Positions 1 through 9,520 of a stretch of 64,000 nucleotides of DNA are shown here, one piece after another (position 1 is the first letter of the stretch; every line of letters starts with the position of its first letter). The translations under genes and the position numbers were made by a program. Source of the DNA: Bianquea renquensis (GTDB taxonomy: Bacteria > Bacillota > Clostridia > Lachnospirales > Bianqueaceae); NCBI RefSeq assembly GCF_014384895.1, contig NZ_JACRSQ010000014.1, positions 29,552 to 93,551 of the forward strand. The letters are read 5' to 3'. Under the pieces are notes generated by a model. It worked only from the letters and a program-made list of their open reading frames with translations, searched no databases and was not told the origin of the DNA.

Positions 1-463
1 TGGTTGTGCAGGAAGCGTTGGAGACAACGTTCATGCTGGAGTCATATTTATCATTGTTGACGCCCATGACGAACATGGGAGCGTCCTTACTGGGAGCGGA
101 GATGACAACCTTCTTCGCGCCGCCTTTGAAGTGAGCGCTCGCCTTGTCGGTGGTGGTGAATACGCCGGTGGACTCCACAACGTACTCAGCGCCGCATTCG
201 CTCCACGGAATCTCTTCGGGATTCATGCAGGCGTACACATTGACAGCGCGGCCGTTGACCACAAGCTTTCCATCAACAGCGGATACCTCTCCCTGGAATT
301 GTCCATGGATGCTGTCATACTTCGTCATATACACCATGTAGTCAAGATCAATGAATGGGTCATTGACGCCGACGATCTCATACGTATCGGGTTGAGCCAT
401 GGCGGCACGGAACACTAAACGTCCGATACGGCCAAAGCCATTGATACCAATTTTAATAGCCAT
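1..463 (-). CDS. gap: Glyceraldehyde-3-phosphate dehydrogenase, N-terminal half (cut by window edge)
   Basis: Glycolytic enzyme that oxidises and phosphorylates glyceraldehyde 3-phosphate with NAD+. The reverse strand begins MAIKIGINGFGRIGRLVFRA, the NAD-binding Rossmann start of GapA. It runs to SNASCTT at the window edge, which contains the catalytic cysteine, so about 154 residues are present and the catalytic C-terminal half lies outside. The ATG at 463 follows a good ribosome site (TAGGAGG, 471-480), and a promoter lies at 501-529. Identification is certain; only the downstream end is unseen. Confidence 0.97.
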   Translation of the reverse strand, partial: MAIKIGINGFGRIGRLVFRAAMAQPDTYEIVGVNDPFIDLDYMVYMTKYDSIHGQFQGEVSAVDGKLVVNGRAVNVYACMNPEEIPWSECGAEYVVESTGVFTTTDKASAHFKGGAKKVVISAPSKDAPMFVMGVNNDKYDSSMNVVSNASCTT

Positions 464-500
464 ATTTATTTAACCTCCTAGATATTCATAATACTCTACT

Positions 501-529
501 ATTTTATACCAAATGCGGTCAGAATACAA
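501..529 (-). promoter_or_regulatory. Promoter of gap
   Basis: On the reverse strand TTGTAT (524-529) and TAAAAT (501-506) are separated by 17 bases, a sigma-A type promoter. The start codon lies about 40 bases downstream. Seen in sequence; not tested. Confidence 0.6.
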
Positions 530-596
530 GCCCTGCTGTTAAATTTTTAGCATTTTCCTGTAAATTTTAGTTACCGGGTTCTGCTCCCATCTTCCT

Positions 597-1982
597 CTAT
601 TCGTCGTCCTTTGCCCTCTTCTCCTTGCTCCTCTCCGAATCGGAAGTGGCCTCCTCAGCGGGAGGGTTGAGCTTGCAGACTAAAGTCCATAGAATGCGGC
701 GAGCCTCGATCCGTTCGATTTTCACCTGCAACCCATACAACTCCATGGGAGGAAAATTCGATCCCTCCTCGGGGATCATTCCCAACTCGTCAAAGATCAA
801 GCCTCCGAACGTGTCATAATCCTCATCGGGCAAGTCGAGGGAGAGGGCCTCCTCCACATCCCGCAGCGGCGTCGTGCCGCGAATACGCCACGTATTGGCG
901 TCAACTGCAATGATATCGTCCTCTTCCTCCTCGGCGCCGTCCCAGCTGTCGCCCACGATGCCGATCAGTTCCTCCAGAAGGTCATGGATGGTGACCACTC
1001 CGTTGACGCCGCCGTACTCGTCGATGACCACAGCGAAATGGTGCCGGCTTTTCTGCATATTGCTGAGCAGAGTTCCGATTTTAACGGATTCCGGGACAAA
1101 ATAGGCAGGCCGCACATACTGCATCATGGCCTCTGTCTTGTCGACCCCCTGCCGCAGCGCCATGTAAAAGTCTCGAATGGACAGAACCCCCAAGATGTCG
1201 TCCACATCCTCACCGCAGACGGGAAGGCGGGAGTGATTGCCGGATTGGATCTCCTTCTCCCAGGTCTCTAACGGATCGTCAGCCCAGAGCACCTGTAGAT
1301 CCGTGCGGTGGGTCATAATATCGGCGGCCGATTTATTGTCCAGCTCAAAAACATTCTCGATATATTCCCTTTCCTGGGGATCGATGGTCCCTTTCTCGCT
1401 TCCGATATCGACCATCATGCGGATCTCTTCCTCCGTGACTTCCTCCTCCTCCTCCTGAGGGTTGATTCGGCAAAGCCGCAAAACTACATTGGTGGAGTTC
1501 GTCAGCAGCCACACGAAGGGGGCGGCGACCTTCGATAAGACATAGATAAAGTTCGCAACCAACATGGCCAGCGATTCCGCCTTCTTCATTGCAATCCGCT
1601 TCGGCACCAATTCTCCGAACACCAGTGTAAAGTAGGACAGAATCAAGGTTATGATCACAACTGCGATGGAATTCAAGGTTTTCTCTGGTATCGCAACACC
1701 CAGGTCTAGGAGCCAGTTCACTAGGTACTTGGAGAAGCCGTCTGCGGCGAAGGCGCTGCCCAGAAAGCCAGCCAACGTAATCCCAATCTGGATGGTCGAT
1801 AAAAATTGGGTCGGCTGTTGGACAAGCTTCGCGAGCCGGCGGGCCTTTTTGTCTCCACTCTCCGCTTTGCGGGCAAGCAGAGCTTCGTTCAAAGAAATAA
1901 CCGCGATCTCCGTGCTGGCAAATACCGCATTCAGTGCGATAAGCACAACCTGTAGTAGTAGTTGCGAGGGGAGGTGATCCAA
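597..1982 (-). CDS. CNNM/HlyC-CorC family membrane protein with CBS pair
   Basis: Integral membrane protein of the hemolysin C/CorC (CNNM) family, usually tied to divalent cation, especially magnesium, efflux. Order: an N-terminal DUF21 membrane domain with about four hydrophobic segments (roughly residues 1-185, with the motif FGELVPKRIA), two CBS domains (about 200-330, containing DEYGGVNGVVT), and a CorC/HlyC C-terminal domain ending in a charged tail. The frame is open from a GTG at 2033 and has an ATG at 1991, but the only ribosome-site-like bases (GAAAGG, reverse strand) touch that ATG. A TTG at 1982 has the right spacing and gives the usual short N-terminus, so I chose it. Substrate not provable from sequence. 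Confidence 0.85.
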   Translation of the reverse strand: MDHLPSQLLLQVVLIALNAVFASTEIAVISLNEALLARKAESGDKKARRLAKLVQQPTQFLSTIQIGITLAGFLGSAFAADGFSKYLVNWLLDLGVAIPEKTLNSIAVVIITLILSYFTLVFGELVPKRIAMKKAESLAMLVANFIYVLSKVAAPFVWLLTNSTNVVLRLCRINPQEEEEEVTEEEIRMMVDIGSEKGTIDPQEREYIENVFELDNKSAADIMTHRTDLQVLWADDPLETWEKEIQSGNHSRLPVCGEDVDDILGVLSIRDFYMALRQGVDKTEAMMQYVRPAYFVPESVKIGTLLSNMQKSRHHFAVVIDEYGGVNGVVTIHDLLEELIGIVGDSWDGAEEEEDDIIAVDANTWRIRGTTPLRDVEEALSLDLPDEDYDTFGGLIFDELGMIPEEGSNFPPMELYGLQVKIERIEARRILWTLVCKLNPPAEEATSDSERSKEKRAKDDE

Positions 1983-2208
1983 ACATATCATCCTTTCATT
2001 ATTCAAGACGTGAGGGCGCTCGATGGCGGCCACAGATTAAGTAGGTTTTATCATACCATACTCAAAATAGAAAAGCAAGGCTGAAAAAACGCCGAATCCC
2101 GGTAACAAAAAGGATGTATCCCCTTCTGGCGGGCGGCAGAGTGGCAAACCTTTTCTTCTGAGGATTTCTCACGCCGGATCTTGAAGCATCTTTTGAGCTC
2201 ATTCTCCC

Positions 2209-3948
2209 CTACGGAAGCTCCCTCTGGCACGGCAGGGTCAGGGTGACGGTGGTTCCTTGGCCGGGTTGACTCTCGATGGAAAGACCGTAAGGCTCCCCAT
2301 AGCGCAAGCGCAGACGCCGTTGGATATTCTGTAAAGCATGTTTTCCATCCTGATTGCCAGCTATGGCGCTGCGAATCTGTTCTTCGTTCATACCGGTCCC
2401 ATCATCCTGGATCATAATCAGCAGATGGTCCTCCACGCACCGGGCAGACATCTGGATACTCCCGGCATTGCCGTGAAAGACAGCATTCTCAATAAACGGC
2501 TGTATGATCAGCTTCGGCACATAGAGCTCCACGGTCTCGGGGCCGATATCCATTCGGATATCCAGCTGGGAGTCAAAACGAAGCCGGCAAATGGCTAAAT
2601 AGGAATCCAGGATGTGCAATTCATCCTGCAAGCGGATGGTATCAGCCCCATGGCTCAGCGATAAGCGGTAAAAATCCGCCAGATTCAACAGCGCATCTCG
2701 GATCCAGTAGGCTTCAATGTCGTAGGCCATGGCGGCGATGGCCGATAACGCGTTATAGAGAAAGTGCGGATTAATCTGCTCCTGGAGTGACTGCAACTCC
2801 ATGGCGTAGCGTTCCTTCTCGATTTTCTGATTGTCGCGGATTAGCTGCCGCACCATCTCCAAAGTCTCCTGTAAAAAGGAAGAGAGAACTCCCACCTCAT
2901 CATTGCCTGAAATCTCCGTGTTGAGCACTAAATGATCCTTATCCACCTGTCTTACGGCCTTCGTCAGCTGGACGAGCCGCTTCGTCATAACGCGGGAAGA
3001 GAATAGCAGCATGGCGACAGAAAATGCAACGGTGACGAGAATCAGGATCATATATAGCCAGAGATACGGCGTGTTTTCCAAAAAACTGTTGTTCTCTACA
3101 ATGTAGAGGATCTGCCAGTTCATCTTGTCATAGGGCTGACAGTAAACCGACTTGTCCTCCCCCCTGACCTTCGCCGCCACAACTCCCGCCCAGTCTGCTT
3201 CCGGCTTTGTGCCCTCTGTCCATTGAAGATCAGCGAGAGAAAGCCTTTTGTCCGGGCCTGCGGAATACAGCATAGCGCCGCCGGCATCCAGAATCATCAT
3301 CTGCCCTCTCTCCACATCGAGAACGCTCCGGGCACCGTCACACACCACTGAAAGGCTCTGGGTAAGCCGGGCCACAACCTCCTTCTCCTCTTTCAGCCCA
3401 AGCTTCAACACAATGGAGATGCGATATTGCTCGTCCTCCCAGACACAATCCCAGATCATCTGATGGCGATTGAAAGCAATCGCCTCCTGATACCACGGTT
3501 CGTCCAGCACTGTCTGGCTATCCTGAACGGTTCTCGACTCCCCATAATATACGCGAGAATTTTCACTCGGAGTCCAGTAGAGGGTAAGTTCTGGGCGATA
3601 TTGATAGGGGGAAACGAGGGACGTCACATATTTATCGATGTTGGTGATCACCTGATTTGTCTCTGTATAGCTCATCCCGCTCAGATCCGTCTCCAGATAT
3701 TGGTGCAGCGGTTTTCCCAGATATATGCTCTCCATAAGCTTTTGCAGCGCCCGCACATCTGAATCAATATTCCGCACCGCATAGCTCATTTGCTGTTCCG
3801 TCTTTTTGTGGGTCTCTTTCAAAAGGATTGAGGAATACACATAGGCGGAAACCGTGATGAGGACTACAATGACCATGAGCAATGTGGCGCCCACAAACAC
3901 GAGAAATTTATTTTTTGCCTTCAGATTCTCGATCCAGTTTCGTTTCAT
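2209..3948 (-). CDS. YesM-type sensor histidine kinase
   Basis: Membrane sensor kinase of the YesM/LytS-like class that phosphorylates the response regulator encoded just upstream. It has an N-terminal membrane segment (about residues 13-35), a large extracellular sensing region, a second membrane segment near 300, a HAMP linker, the His_kinase motif NPHFLYN (phospho-acceptor histidine) near residue 396, and a GHKL ATPase domain with FIENAVFHG and DDGTGM boxes. Its 579 residues are normal for the family. The start follows GGAGATACT. It forms an operon with the regulator at 3969-5573 and faces a divergent sugar ABC importer, the classical arrangement for induction of oligosaccharide uptake. 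Confidence 0.93.
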   Translation of the reverse strand: MKRNWIENLKAKNKFLVFVGATLLMVIVVLITVSAYVYSSILLKETHKKTEQQMSYAVRNIDSDVRALQKLMESIYLGKPLHQYLETDLSGMSYTETNQVITNIDKYVTSLVSPYQYRPELTLYWTPSENSRVYYGESRTVQDSQTVLDEPWYQEAIAFNRHQMIWDCVWEDEQYRISIVLKLGLKEEKEVVARLTQSLSVVCDGARSVLDVERGQMMILDAGGAMLYSAGPDKRLSLADLQWTEGTKPEADWAGVVAAKVRGEDKSVYCQPYDKMNWQILYIVENNSFLENTPYLWLYMILILVTVAFSVAMLLFSSRVMTKRLVQLTKAVRQVDKDHLVLNTEISGNDEVGVLSSFLQETLEMVRQLIRDNQKIEKERYAMELQSLQEQINPHFLYNALSAIAAMAYDIEAYWIRDALLNLADFYRLSLSHGADTIRLQDELHILDSYLAICRLRFDSQLDIRMDIGPETVELYVPKLIIQPFIENAVFHGNAGSIQMSARCVEDHLLIMIQDDGTGMNEEQIRSAIAGNQDGKHALQNIQRRLRLRYGEPYGLSIESQPGQGTTVTLTLPCQRELP

Positions 3949-3968
3949 AGTATCTCCATTCTATCTTG

Positions 3969-5573
3969 CTACCTGGAATGGTAGTTCTCCCGGTATTCCC
4001 TGGGGAGCATGCCGGTCTCATTTTTAAAGGCGGCGGAAAAATAGGGGGCGCTGTCATAACCCACCTGGCGGGCAATCTCATGAATTTTTAAATCGCTGTT
4101 GCGCAGAAGCCCCTTCGCCCGGGCAATCTTCTGCTGAATCAGGTATCGGTTCAGGTATTCGCCGGTCACTTGATAGAAGATTTTGGCCGTATAGCCCCGG
4201 CTCAAATTGATTTTGTCCGCGATAATTTCCACCGTCAGGCCCTGATCCATCTCCTCCTCCACTAAGGTCTGGATGCGGCTCACAATGGCAATATATCTGT
4301 CGCTGGCTGACTGCGTCACGAAACGGCTTAGGGTACAGAGCGATGCCTCAATCTGCTCGGCGATCTGCTGCAAAGTCCCCAGAGAAAGAAGGGTTCCATA
4401 GGGCGAGGCGTCCGCCAAAAACGCTTCCGTCGGCGCGGCGCGCAGAGTGCCGACGCTGGTGATCACGGCGCTGAGAAGCTCAATGCACATACAGCGGAGC
4501 ATCTCGGCGGAAAGCCGCACTTGGGAAAGTTGCTGCATCCAGCGGCGGGTCAGCGTCTGGATCTCCTCCACATTGCCACAGAGTACAGCCTGGATTAACG
4601 CCTCATGGCAAGGATTGATAGACGGCAGAAGCCGTCCATCTTTCGGGGAGACGCCGTGATAGATAATGACCTGACCCTTTCCGGCAAAAAATCGGTCTTC
4701 TACGGCCGCAAGCGCTGTGCGGTACGATTCCGGAGCCTGTCTGTACTCCGACACAAGAACCCCGATCCCCGCCGTCATGCTGATTCCATAGAGCAGCCCA
4801 GCCTGCCGGATGAGTTGTCCGGCGAATTGCGCTAGCTCGGGGTACGGCTCCGCTGTCTCACAGCCTGTGAGGATAGTACAGTCCCGCGAGTCCTCCCAGA
4901 AGCAGCAAGCCATCTGACGCTCCGCTGTCAGCTGCTGTATAGAGTTTTGCAGCTCCAGGCGTATCCTCTGCCGGCTGTACTCATCCGTCTTAATCTCCGG
5001 GTCATCGGGCGATAGCACAAGCACACAAAAGCGGTCCACCGGCACCGGTATGTGGTAGAACTCCAGCTGGTTTTGAAAAAGTTGCGGGTCTGGCTCCGGG
5101 GACGTAATCCACCGGCGCAGGAATAAATCCCGCAGCTGGGGCATTTGCTGGTGCAGCTGCTGCTGAAACAGATTTTTTTCGTAAAAGCTCCTTTTATCCG
5201 CGATACATTGGGCTGCCACCTTCTCCAATACTTGGCGTAGCTCCTCCTCTCGAACCGGCTTCAGGATATAGGCATCCACCTCCGCCGCTATGGCCGACCG
5301 AGCGTACTGAAAATCCTGATGCCCCGACACCAGCAGAATGTGGACATCCCGGCGCCGCTTTCGGATATGCTGTGCCAGCGCCACGCCGTCCTGGTGAGGC
5401 AATACAATATCGGTAATGATAATGTCCGGATGAATCTGTTCATCCATGTCCAAAGCTGCTTTGCCGTTCTCCGCAGCCCCTGAGAAGACCAACCCCAGTT
5501 CATCCCACGGGATCAGCTTCTTTAACAATTGAAGATCCTTTTGTTCATCTTCCACCAGCAATACGCGCAGCAT
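3969..5573 (-). CDS. YesN-type AraC response regulator
   Basis: Transcription factor made of a CheY-like receiver (residues 1-120, phospho-acceptor Asp in IIITDIVLP), a poorly conserved middle region, and a C-terminal AraC double helix-turn-helix (about 430-530, with ARQVGYDSAPYFSAAFKNET). The frame is open further upstream, but the ATG at 5573 gives the family start MLRVLLVEDE and follows GGAGG at normal spacing. It partners the kinase downstream. It probably activates the divergent transporter genes starting at 5780; the palindrome at 5661-5679 in the shared intergenic region is a candidate site. Confidence 0.93.
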   Translation of the reverse strand: MLRVLLVEDEQKDLQLLKKLIPWDELGLVFSGAAENGKAALDMDEQIHPDIIITDIVLPHQDGVALAQHIRKRRRDVHILLVSGHQDFQYARSAIAAEVDAYILKPVREEELRQVLEKVAAQCIADKRSFYEKNLFQQQLHQQMPQLRDLFLRRWITSPEPDPQLFQNQLEFYHIPVPVDRFCVLVLSPDDPEIKTDEYSRQRIRLELQNSIQQLTAERQMACCFWEDSRDCTILTGCETAEPYPELAQFAGQLIRQAGLLYGISMTAGIGVLVSEYRQAPESYRTALAAVEDRFFAGKGQVIIYHGVSPKDGRLLPSINPCHEALIQAVLCGNVEEIQTLTRRWMQQLSQVRLSAEMLRCMCIELLSAVITSVGTLRAAPTEAFLADASPYGTLLSLGTLQQIAEQIEASLCTLSRFVTQSASDRYIAIVSRIQTLVEEEMDQGLTVEIIADKINLSRGYTAKIFYQVTGEYLNRYLIQQKIARAKGLLRNSDLKIHEIARQVGYDSAPYFSAAFKNETGMLPREYRENYHSR

Positions 5574-5612
5574 GGGATATTTTTCCTCCAAATCTTTTGA
5601 TTGATCTCCCTT

Positions 5613-5641
5613 AGTATAGCATATTTCCCACAAAAAGTCTA
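5613..5641 (-). promoter_or_regulatory. Promoter of the YesN/YesM operon
   Basis: Reverse strand TAGACT (5636-5641), 17-base spacer, TATACT (5613-5618) with a TG-like extended -10 base pair. It lies 40 bases upstream of the regulator start. Confidence 0.5.
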
Positions 5642-5660
5642 AAGTGTCTACAAAAACGAT

Positions 5661-5679
5661 AGAGATTTTACAAATCTCT
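5661..5679. promoter_or_regulatory. Perfect 8-bp inverted repeat between divergent operons
   Basis: AGAGATTT (5661-5668), TAC, AAATCTCT (5672-5679). It sits between the YesN promoter and the transporter genes, where a shared operator would be expected. A possible transporter promoter follows (TTGCTT, 18 bases, TACAAT near 5705-5710). The link to YesN is inference. Confidence 0.4.
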
Positions 5680-5779
5680 TGTTGCTTCTTGCCAACTACT
5701 TTCGATACAATAGAAATAGAAAGACTGCAGCCTTCCTAATGCAAGATAAAGATTGTATCAACACGAGGAGGAAATACCT

Positions 5780-7552
5780 ATGGTAAATAAGAAGTTGATC
5801 TGTACATTGCTCTTAGCCACAATGCTGGTCACCGGATGCAGCGGGGGCAGCGCGGACTCTTCCCAGGAGTCAAGTGGGACCTCCAGCGCGCCGCTCTCTT
5901 CCTCTGGTGAAGACAGCAGCAGCCAGCAGGCAGGGCCCTCCGGGTGGCCCACGGTCTACAAGGAAGATCCGGAGCACCTGGAATGGATGGACGATACAAG
6001 CCCCATAACCCTGACCATGTTCAAAGGGGAAGTCATCACCGATGGCTGGAACTGGGGCGACGACAGAGTCACAGAATATATCACAGAGCGCACTGGGGTC
6101 AAGCTGGACGTGCAATTTGCCCAGAGCAGCGATAACAACGAATTAACCCTGATGCTGGCCTCCGGCGAGAAACTGCCCGACATCATCGCCACGGTTTACC
6201 CCAGTTCCATTCAGTATAACGAGATGATACAGGGGGATTACATCCACAAAATTGACGAGCTGATCGACGAATACTGCCCCTCCATGTGGGATCTGCTATA
6301 TCCGGAGGAAATCGAATTCAGCAAAATGGAGGATGGACATATCTATTATGTTTCCCGGCAGACCCAGTCCGTCAGTTATTCCAATTCCCCCTACTTCTAT
6401 ATGAACGGCCATATTGCCACCCGCACCGATATCCTCAACGATCTGGGATACAAGATCGATGAGATTACATCCACGGACAAATGGATCGAGGTCATGGACG
6501 CTTTTATGGCGCGCAAAGATGAGTGGCCTGAGGTTAATTATCCCATCTACATCTACCAGCCATCCTTGACCAGCGGCGCTTTCGACGGAATGTTCGGCGG
6601 CGAGACAACCTCCTCTCCCTACCGCTACGACATGGAGACGGATACCCTCTCCTACTGGTTTGAGAGTGAGCGCGGCCTTGAGCAGCTGAAATTCTGGAAC
6701 CGCATGTATAAAGAGGGCTATCTGCCCAAAAATGTTTTTACAGATGACTTCGCCTCCATCGTTCCTCAAGGCAGCTTTCTGTTCTTGTTGAAGAATAATG
6801 CCTGGGAAGTGCCGGCCAATAAAGCAGCGATTGCAGAAAATGTGGAGGGTGCCACTGTCTCCTTTATCGCACCCATAACCAATGCTCCGGATCAGGAATG
6901 GTCCATGGCGATCTCCATGGTGAGTCCAATGATCATGCCGAACACGGTTATCACAAAGGACTGTGAGCATCCCGACAGAGCCATCCGCCTGATGGAGTTC
7001 CTCAAGACCGAGGAAGGAAATCTCGCCGTGACCGCCGGCATCTACGGCGAGCATTGGGAGCTGGGCACCGATGATCAGGGCGTTAACTATCCGAATCCCA
7101 TAGGTGAAGCGGCGCAGGCTCATTTCGATATTGCAAAACTAAACACGCTAGGCATCTATAACAGCACCAAGACTTGGATTGCAGTGGATACTCTCTATGA
7201 TGACATCGCAGGATACCCACAGCGGTTCGACGAGGAGAATGAGGAGATTACGGCAGGCCGCGATCTATGGAAGCCCTATGTCAAGACCAACCTCGCCTCA
7301 GCCCTGCCCGACCTGGTGACCATCGAATCCGGCACGACGGAAGCTGATATCGAGGGCAACTGCTCCGATATCTATGAAAATATGATCATTGACATTATCC
7401 TGGCGGAATCTGAGGCGGAATTGCAAAGCCTGTACGACAAAATGATCGCAGACATAAACAGCGTTGGAAAAGAAAATCTATTTACCATTCTGCTGCCCAA
7501 AATACACGACGTGAAAGCTTCCCTGGAAGCCTCCGGCATTGTGTTTGAGTAA
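5780..7552 (+). CDS. Lipoprotein solute-binding protein of a carbohydrate ABC importer
   Basis: Extracytoplasmic substrate-binding lipoprotein (family 1, LplA-like). The ATG at 5780 follows GAGGAGG and opens a signal peptide with lipobox LVTGC, then a Ser-rich linker. The mature part shows the typical features of long oligosaccharide binders found beside YesM/YesN systems (about 590 residues in all). It is the first gene of an operon with two permeases. No ATPase gene is present, so a shared MsmX-type ATPase encoded elsewhere is the likely energy source. Substrate unknown; the neighbouring glycosidases suggest a plant or host glycan. Confidence 0.93.
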   Translation: MVNKKLICTLLLATMLVTGCSGGSADSSQESSGTSSAPLSSSGEDSSSQQAGPSGWPTVYKEDPEHLEWMDDTSPITLTMFKGEVITDGWNWGDDRVTEYITERTGVKLDVQFAQSSDNNELTLMLASGEKLPDIIATVYPSSIQYNEMIQGDYIHKIDELIDEYCPSMWDLLYPEEIEFSKMEDGHIYYVSRQTQSVSYSNSPYFYMNGHIATRTDILNDLGYKIDEITSTDKWIEVMDAFMARKDEWPEVNYPIYIYQPSLTSGAFDGMFGGETTSSPYRYDMETDTLSYWFESERGLEQLKFWNRMYKEGYLPKNVFTDDFASIVPQGSFLFLLKNNAWEVPANKAAIAENVEGATVSFIAPITNAPDQEWSMAISMVSPMIMPNTVITKDCEHPDRAIRLMEFLKTEEGNLAVTAGIYGEHWELGTDDQGVNYPNPIGEAAQAHFDIAKLNTLGIYNSTKTWIAVDTLYDDIAGYPQRFDEENEEITAGRDLWKPYVKTNLASALPDLVTIESGTTEADIEGNCSDIYENMIIDIILAESEAELQSLYDKMIADINSVGKENLFTILLPKIHDVKASLEASGIVFE

Positions 7553-7561
7553 GCGGCTGCC

Positions 7562-7594
7562 GCTGGCCTCGCCGCTGCTCTCAGCGAGGCCAGC
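7562..7594 (+). other. Intercistronic hairpin between binding protein and permease
   Basis: GCTGGCCTCGC (7562-7572) and its exact complement (7584-7594) around an 11-base loop. Such hairpins after the binding-protein gene often protect the upstream mRNA or partly terminate, so that binding protein exceeds permease. No strong U-tract follows, so full termination is unlikely. Confidence 0.6.
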
Positions 7595-7621
7595 CTTTAT
7601 AACATGCAAGGAGGATTCTCT

Positions 7622-8575
7622 GTGGCACAACAAATCAAAACTTTACAGCCAGCCGCTGCGCGGCGGCGCAAAGGCTATGGCATCCGGCGATTTAAGAAGG
7701 AGCTCCCCTATCATTTCATGATCTGGCTTGCCATGGTCTTTGCCCTGATTTTCAATTACATCCCCATGGGAGGGCTGATGATCGCCTTTAAGGATTACCG
7801 CATGCGGGATGGTATTTTGGGAAGCGCCTGGGTTGGACTGAAACATTTCCAGAACATATTGAGTGACTTTTATATGGGCAATGCGGTGATGAATACCATC
7901 GGACTGTCTCTGCTAAGCATTCTGATCTCTGTTCCTGTCACTCTTATCTTTGCCATCCTGATTAAGGAGTTGTCCAACACCGCCCTAAAAAGAACCGTTC
8001 AGACCATCAGCTATCTGCCTCACTTTATCTCCTGGGCCATCATGGCGGTGCTCCTGGATAATTTTTTGAATGTCAACGACGGGATCATAAATATTGTGAT
8101 CAAGGCCCTGGGGGGAGAGCCAGTCCACTTCTTAGGCTCGAAAAACCTTTACTGGCCTCTGATCCTTATAGTGGACCGGTGGAAAGAGACTGGCTGGAGC
8201 GCCATCATTTATTTGGCGGTCATGTCCGGCATCGACGAATCCCTGTATGAGGCCGCCAAAATAGACGGCGCAGGCCGACTGGCCCGGATTCGATATATCA
8301 CGCTGCCGTCCCTCTCCAACATCGTAGCCATCATGCTCATTCTGGACATGGGCAGCATGGCGGGAACAGGGTTTGACCAGGCTTATTTTCTCAGCAACCC
8401 GTTGAACTTTGAGCGCTCCAATGTTCTATCCTACTACGTATACGAGATCGGCCTCCGAAAGGGGAACTTTTCCTATTCCACAGCTATCGGGCTCATCACC
8501 TCCACGGTTTCCGCAGCTCTGATGCTGACAGCCAATGGCTTAGCAAAAAAAATAAATGGATCGGGGTTGTTCTGA
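7622..8575 (+). CDS. Carbohydrate ABC transporter permease (LplB-like)
   Basis: First membrane subunit of the importer. It has six hydrophobic segments and the cytoplasmic EAA loop that contacts the ATPase (YEAAKIDGAGRLARIRYITL). An ATG at 7604 is in frame, but AAGGAGG lies between it and the GTG at 7622, so GTG is the likely start (317 residues). The stop at 8573-8575 is one base from the next start, so the two permeases are translationally coupled. Confidence 0.92.
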   Translation: MAQQIKTLQPAAARRRKGYGIRRFKKELPYHFMIWLAMVFALIFNYIPMGGLMIAFKDYRMRDGILGSAWVGLKHFQNILSDFYMGNAVMNTIGLSLLSILISVPVTLIFAILIKELSNTALKRTVQTISYLPHFISWAIMAVLLDNFLNVNDGIINIVIKALGGEPVHFLGSKNLYWPLILIVDRWKETGWSAIIYLAVMSGIDESLYEAAKIDGAGRLARIRYITLPSLSNIVAIMLILDMGSMAGTGFDQAYFLSNPLNFERSNVLSYYVYEIGLRKGNFSYSTAIGLITSTVSAALMLTANGLAKKINGSGLF

Positions 8576-8576
8576 T

Positions 8577-9485
8577 ATGGCGAGAAAAAGAAAAGCGAGT
8601 CTCCTATCTGCGACTACATCGGAAAAGATCTTTGAAGTTGTCAACTCCATTTTTCTCATTCTGGTCAGCCTGTTGATCCTCTACCCCTTTTGGAACTGCA
8701 TTATTCTCTCCTTCAATGACGGGGTTGACGCCTACAAAGGCCCTATTTTCTTTTGGCCGCGGAAATTTACCTTGGACAATTACATCTACTTATTTCAAAA
8801 CAATTTAATGCTAACCGCCTTCCGAAATTCCCTGCTGCGGACCGTGCTCGGCACAGTGCTGCATGTAGGCTTCACCGGGCTTGCCGCGTACGGGCTGAGC
8901 AAACGATGGATCATGGGCCGGAAATGGTATATGCTCTATTTCGTGATCACCATGTACTTTAGCGGCGGCATGATACCAAACTACCTTCTGATGAAAAATT
9001 TGGGGCTGCTCAATAATTTCTTGGTCTACATCATACCCAGCATGTGGGGATTCTACAATGCCATTCTCTTTATGTCCTTCTACGATTCCATCCCGGAATC
9101 CTTGGAGGAGGCGGCGACCATCGACGGCGCTGGAAAATTTCAGATTTACTTGCGGATCATTCTGCCAGCCTCCATGCCCATCGTGGCAACCATCATCATC
9201 TTTCAAGGTGTGAATCAATGGAACTCTTGGCTTGACACCCTGATCTACACGAAATCCAGCAGCCTTGTGACTCTGCAGAGCATCATGGCGCGTATGACCG
9301 AGGAAATGGAATACCTACAAAATATGTCTGAAAAAATGGGTGCCTCCGCCACACAAGTCACCATAAAGCCGGCGACCATTCGGGTCGCGACTCTTGTGCT
9401 CACCACCTTTCCCATTACAGTCATCTATCCCTTTTTTCAGAAATATTTTGTGGGTGGCATCATGCTGGGGGCTGTAAAAGAATAA
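8577..9485 (+). CDS. Carbohydrate ABC transporter permease (LplC/YtcP-like)
   Basis: Second membrane subunit, with six hydrophobic segments and the EAA loop EEAATIDGAGKFQIYLRIIL. I chose the ATG at 8577 (MARKRK...) directly after the previous stop, with a weak GGGG ribosome site; the in-frame ATG at 8556 lies inside the preceding gene. Together with the lipoprotein and first permease it forms a type I sugar importer. Confidence 0.92.
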   Translation: MARKRKASLLSATTSEKIFEVVNSIFLILVSLLILYPFWNCIILSFNDGVDAYKGPIFFWPRKFTLDNYIYLFQNNLMLTAFRNSLLRTVLGTVLHVGFTGLAAYGLSKRWIMGRKWYMLYFVITMYFSGGMIPNYLLMKNLGLLNNFLVYIIPSMWGFYNAILFMSFYDSIPESLEEAATIDGAGKFQIYLRIILPASMPIVATIIIFQGVNQWNSWLDTLIYTKSSSLVTLQSIMARMTEEMEYLQNMSEKMGASATQVTIKPATIRVATLVLTTFPITVIYPFFQKYFVGGIMLGAVKE

Positions 9486-9520
9486 GTGATGCCGCCTACT
9501 GAATCAAAGGAGTCTCCTCT

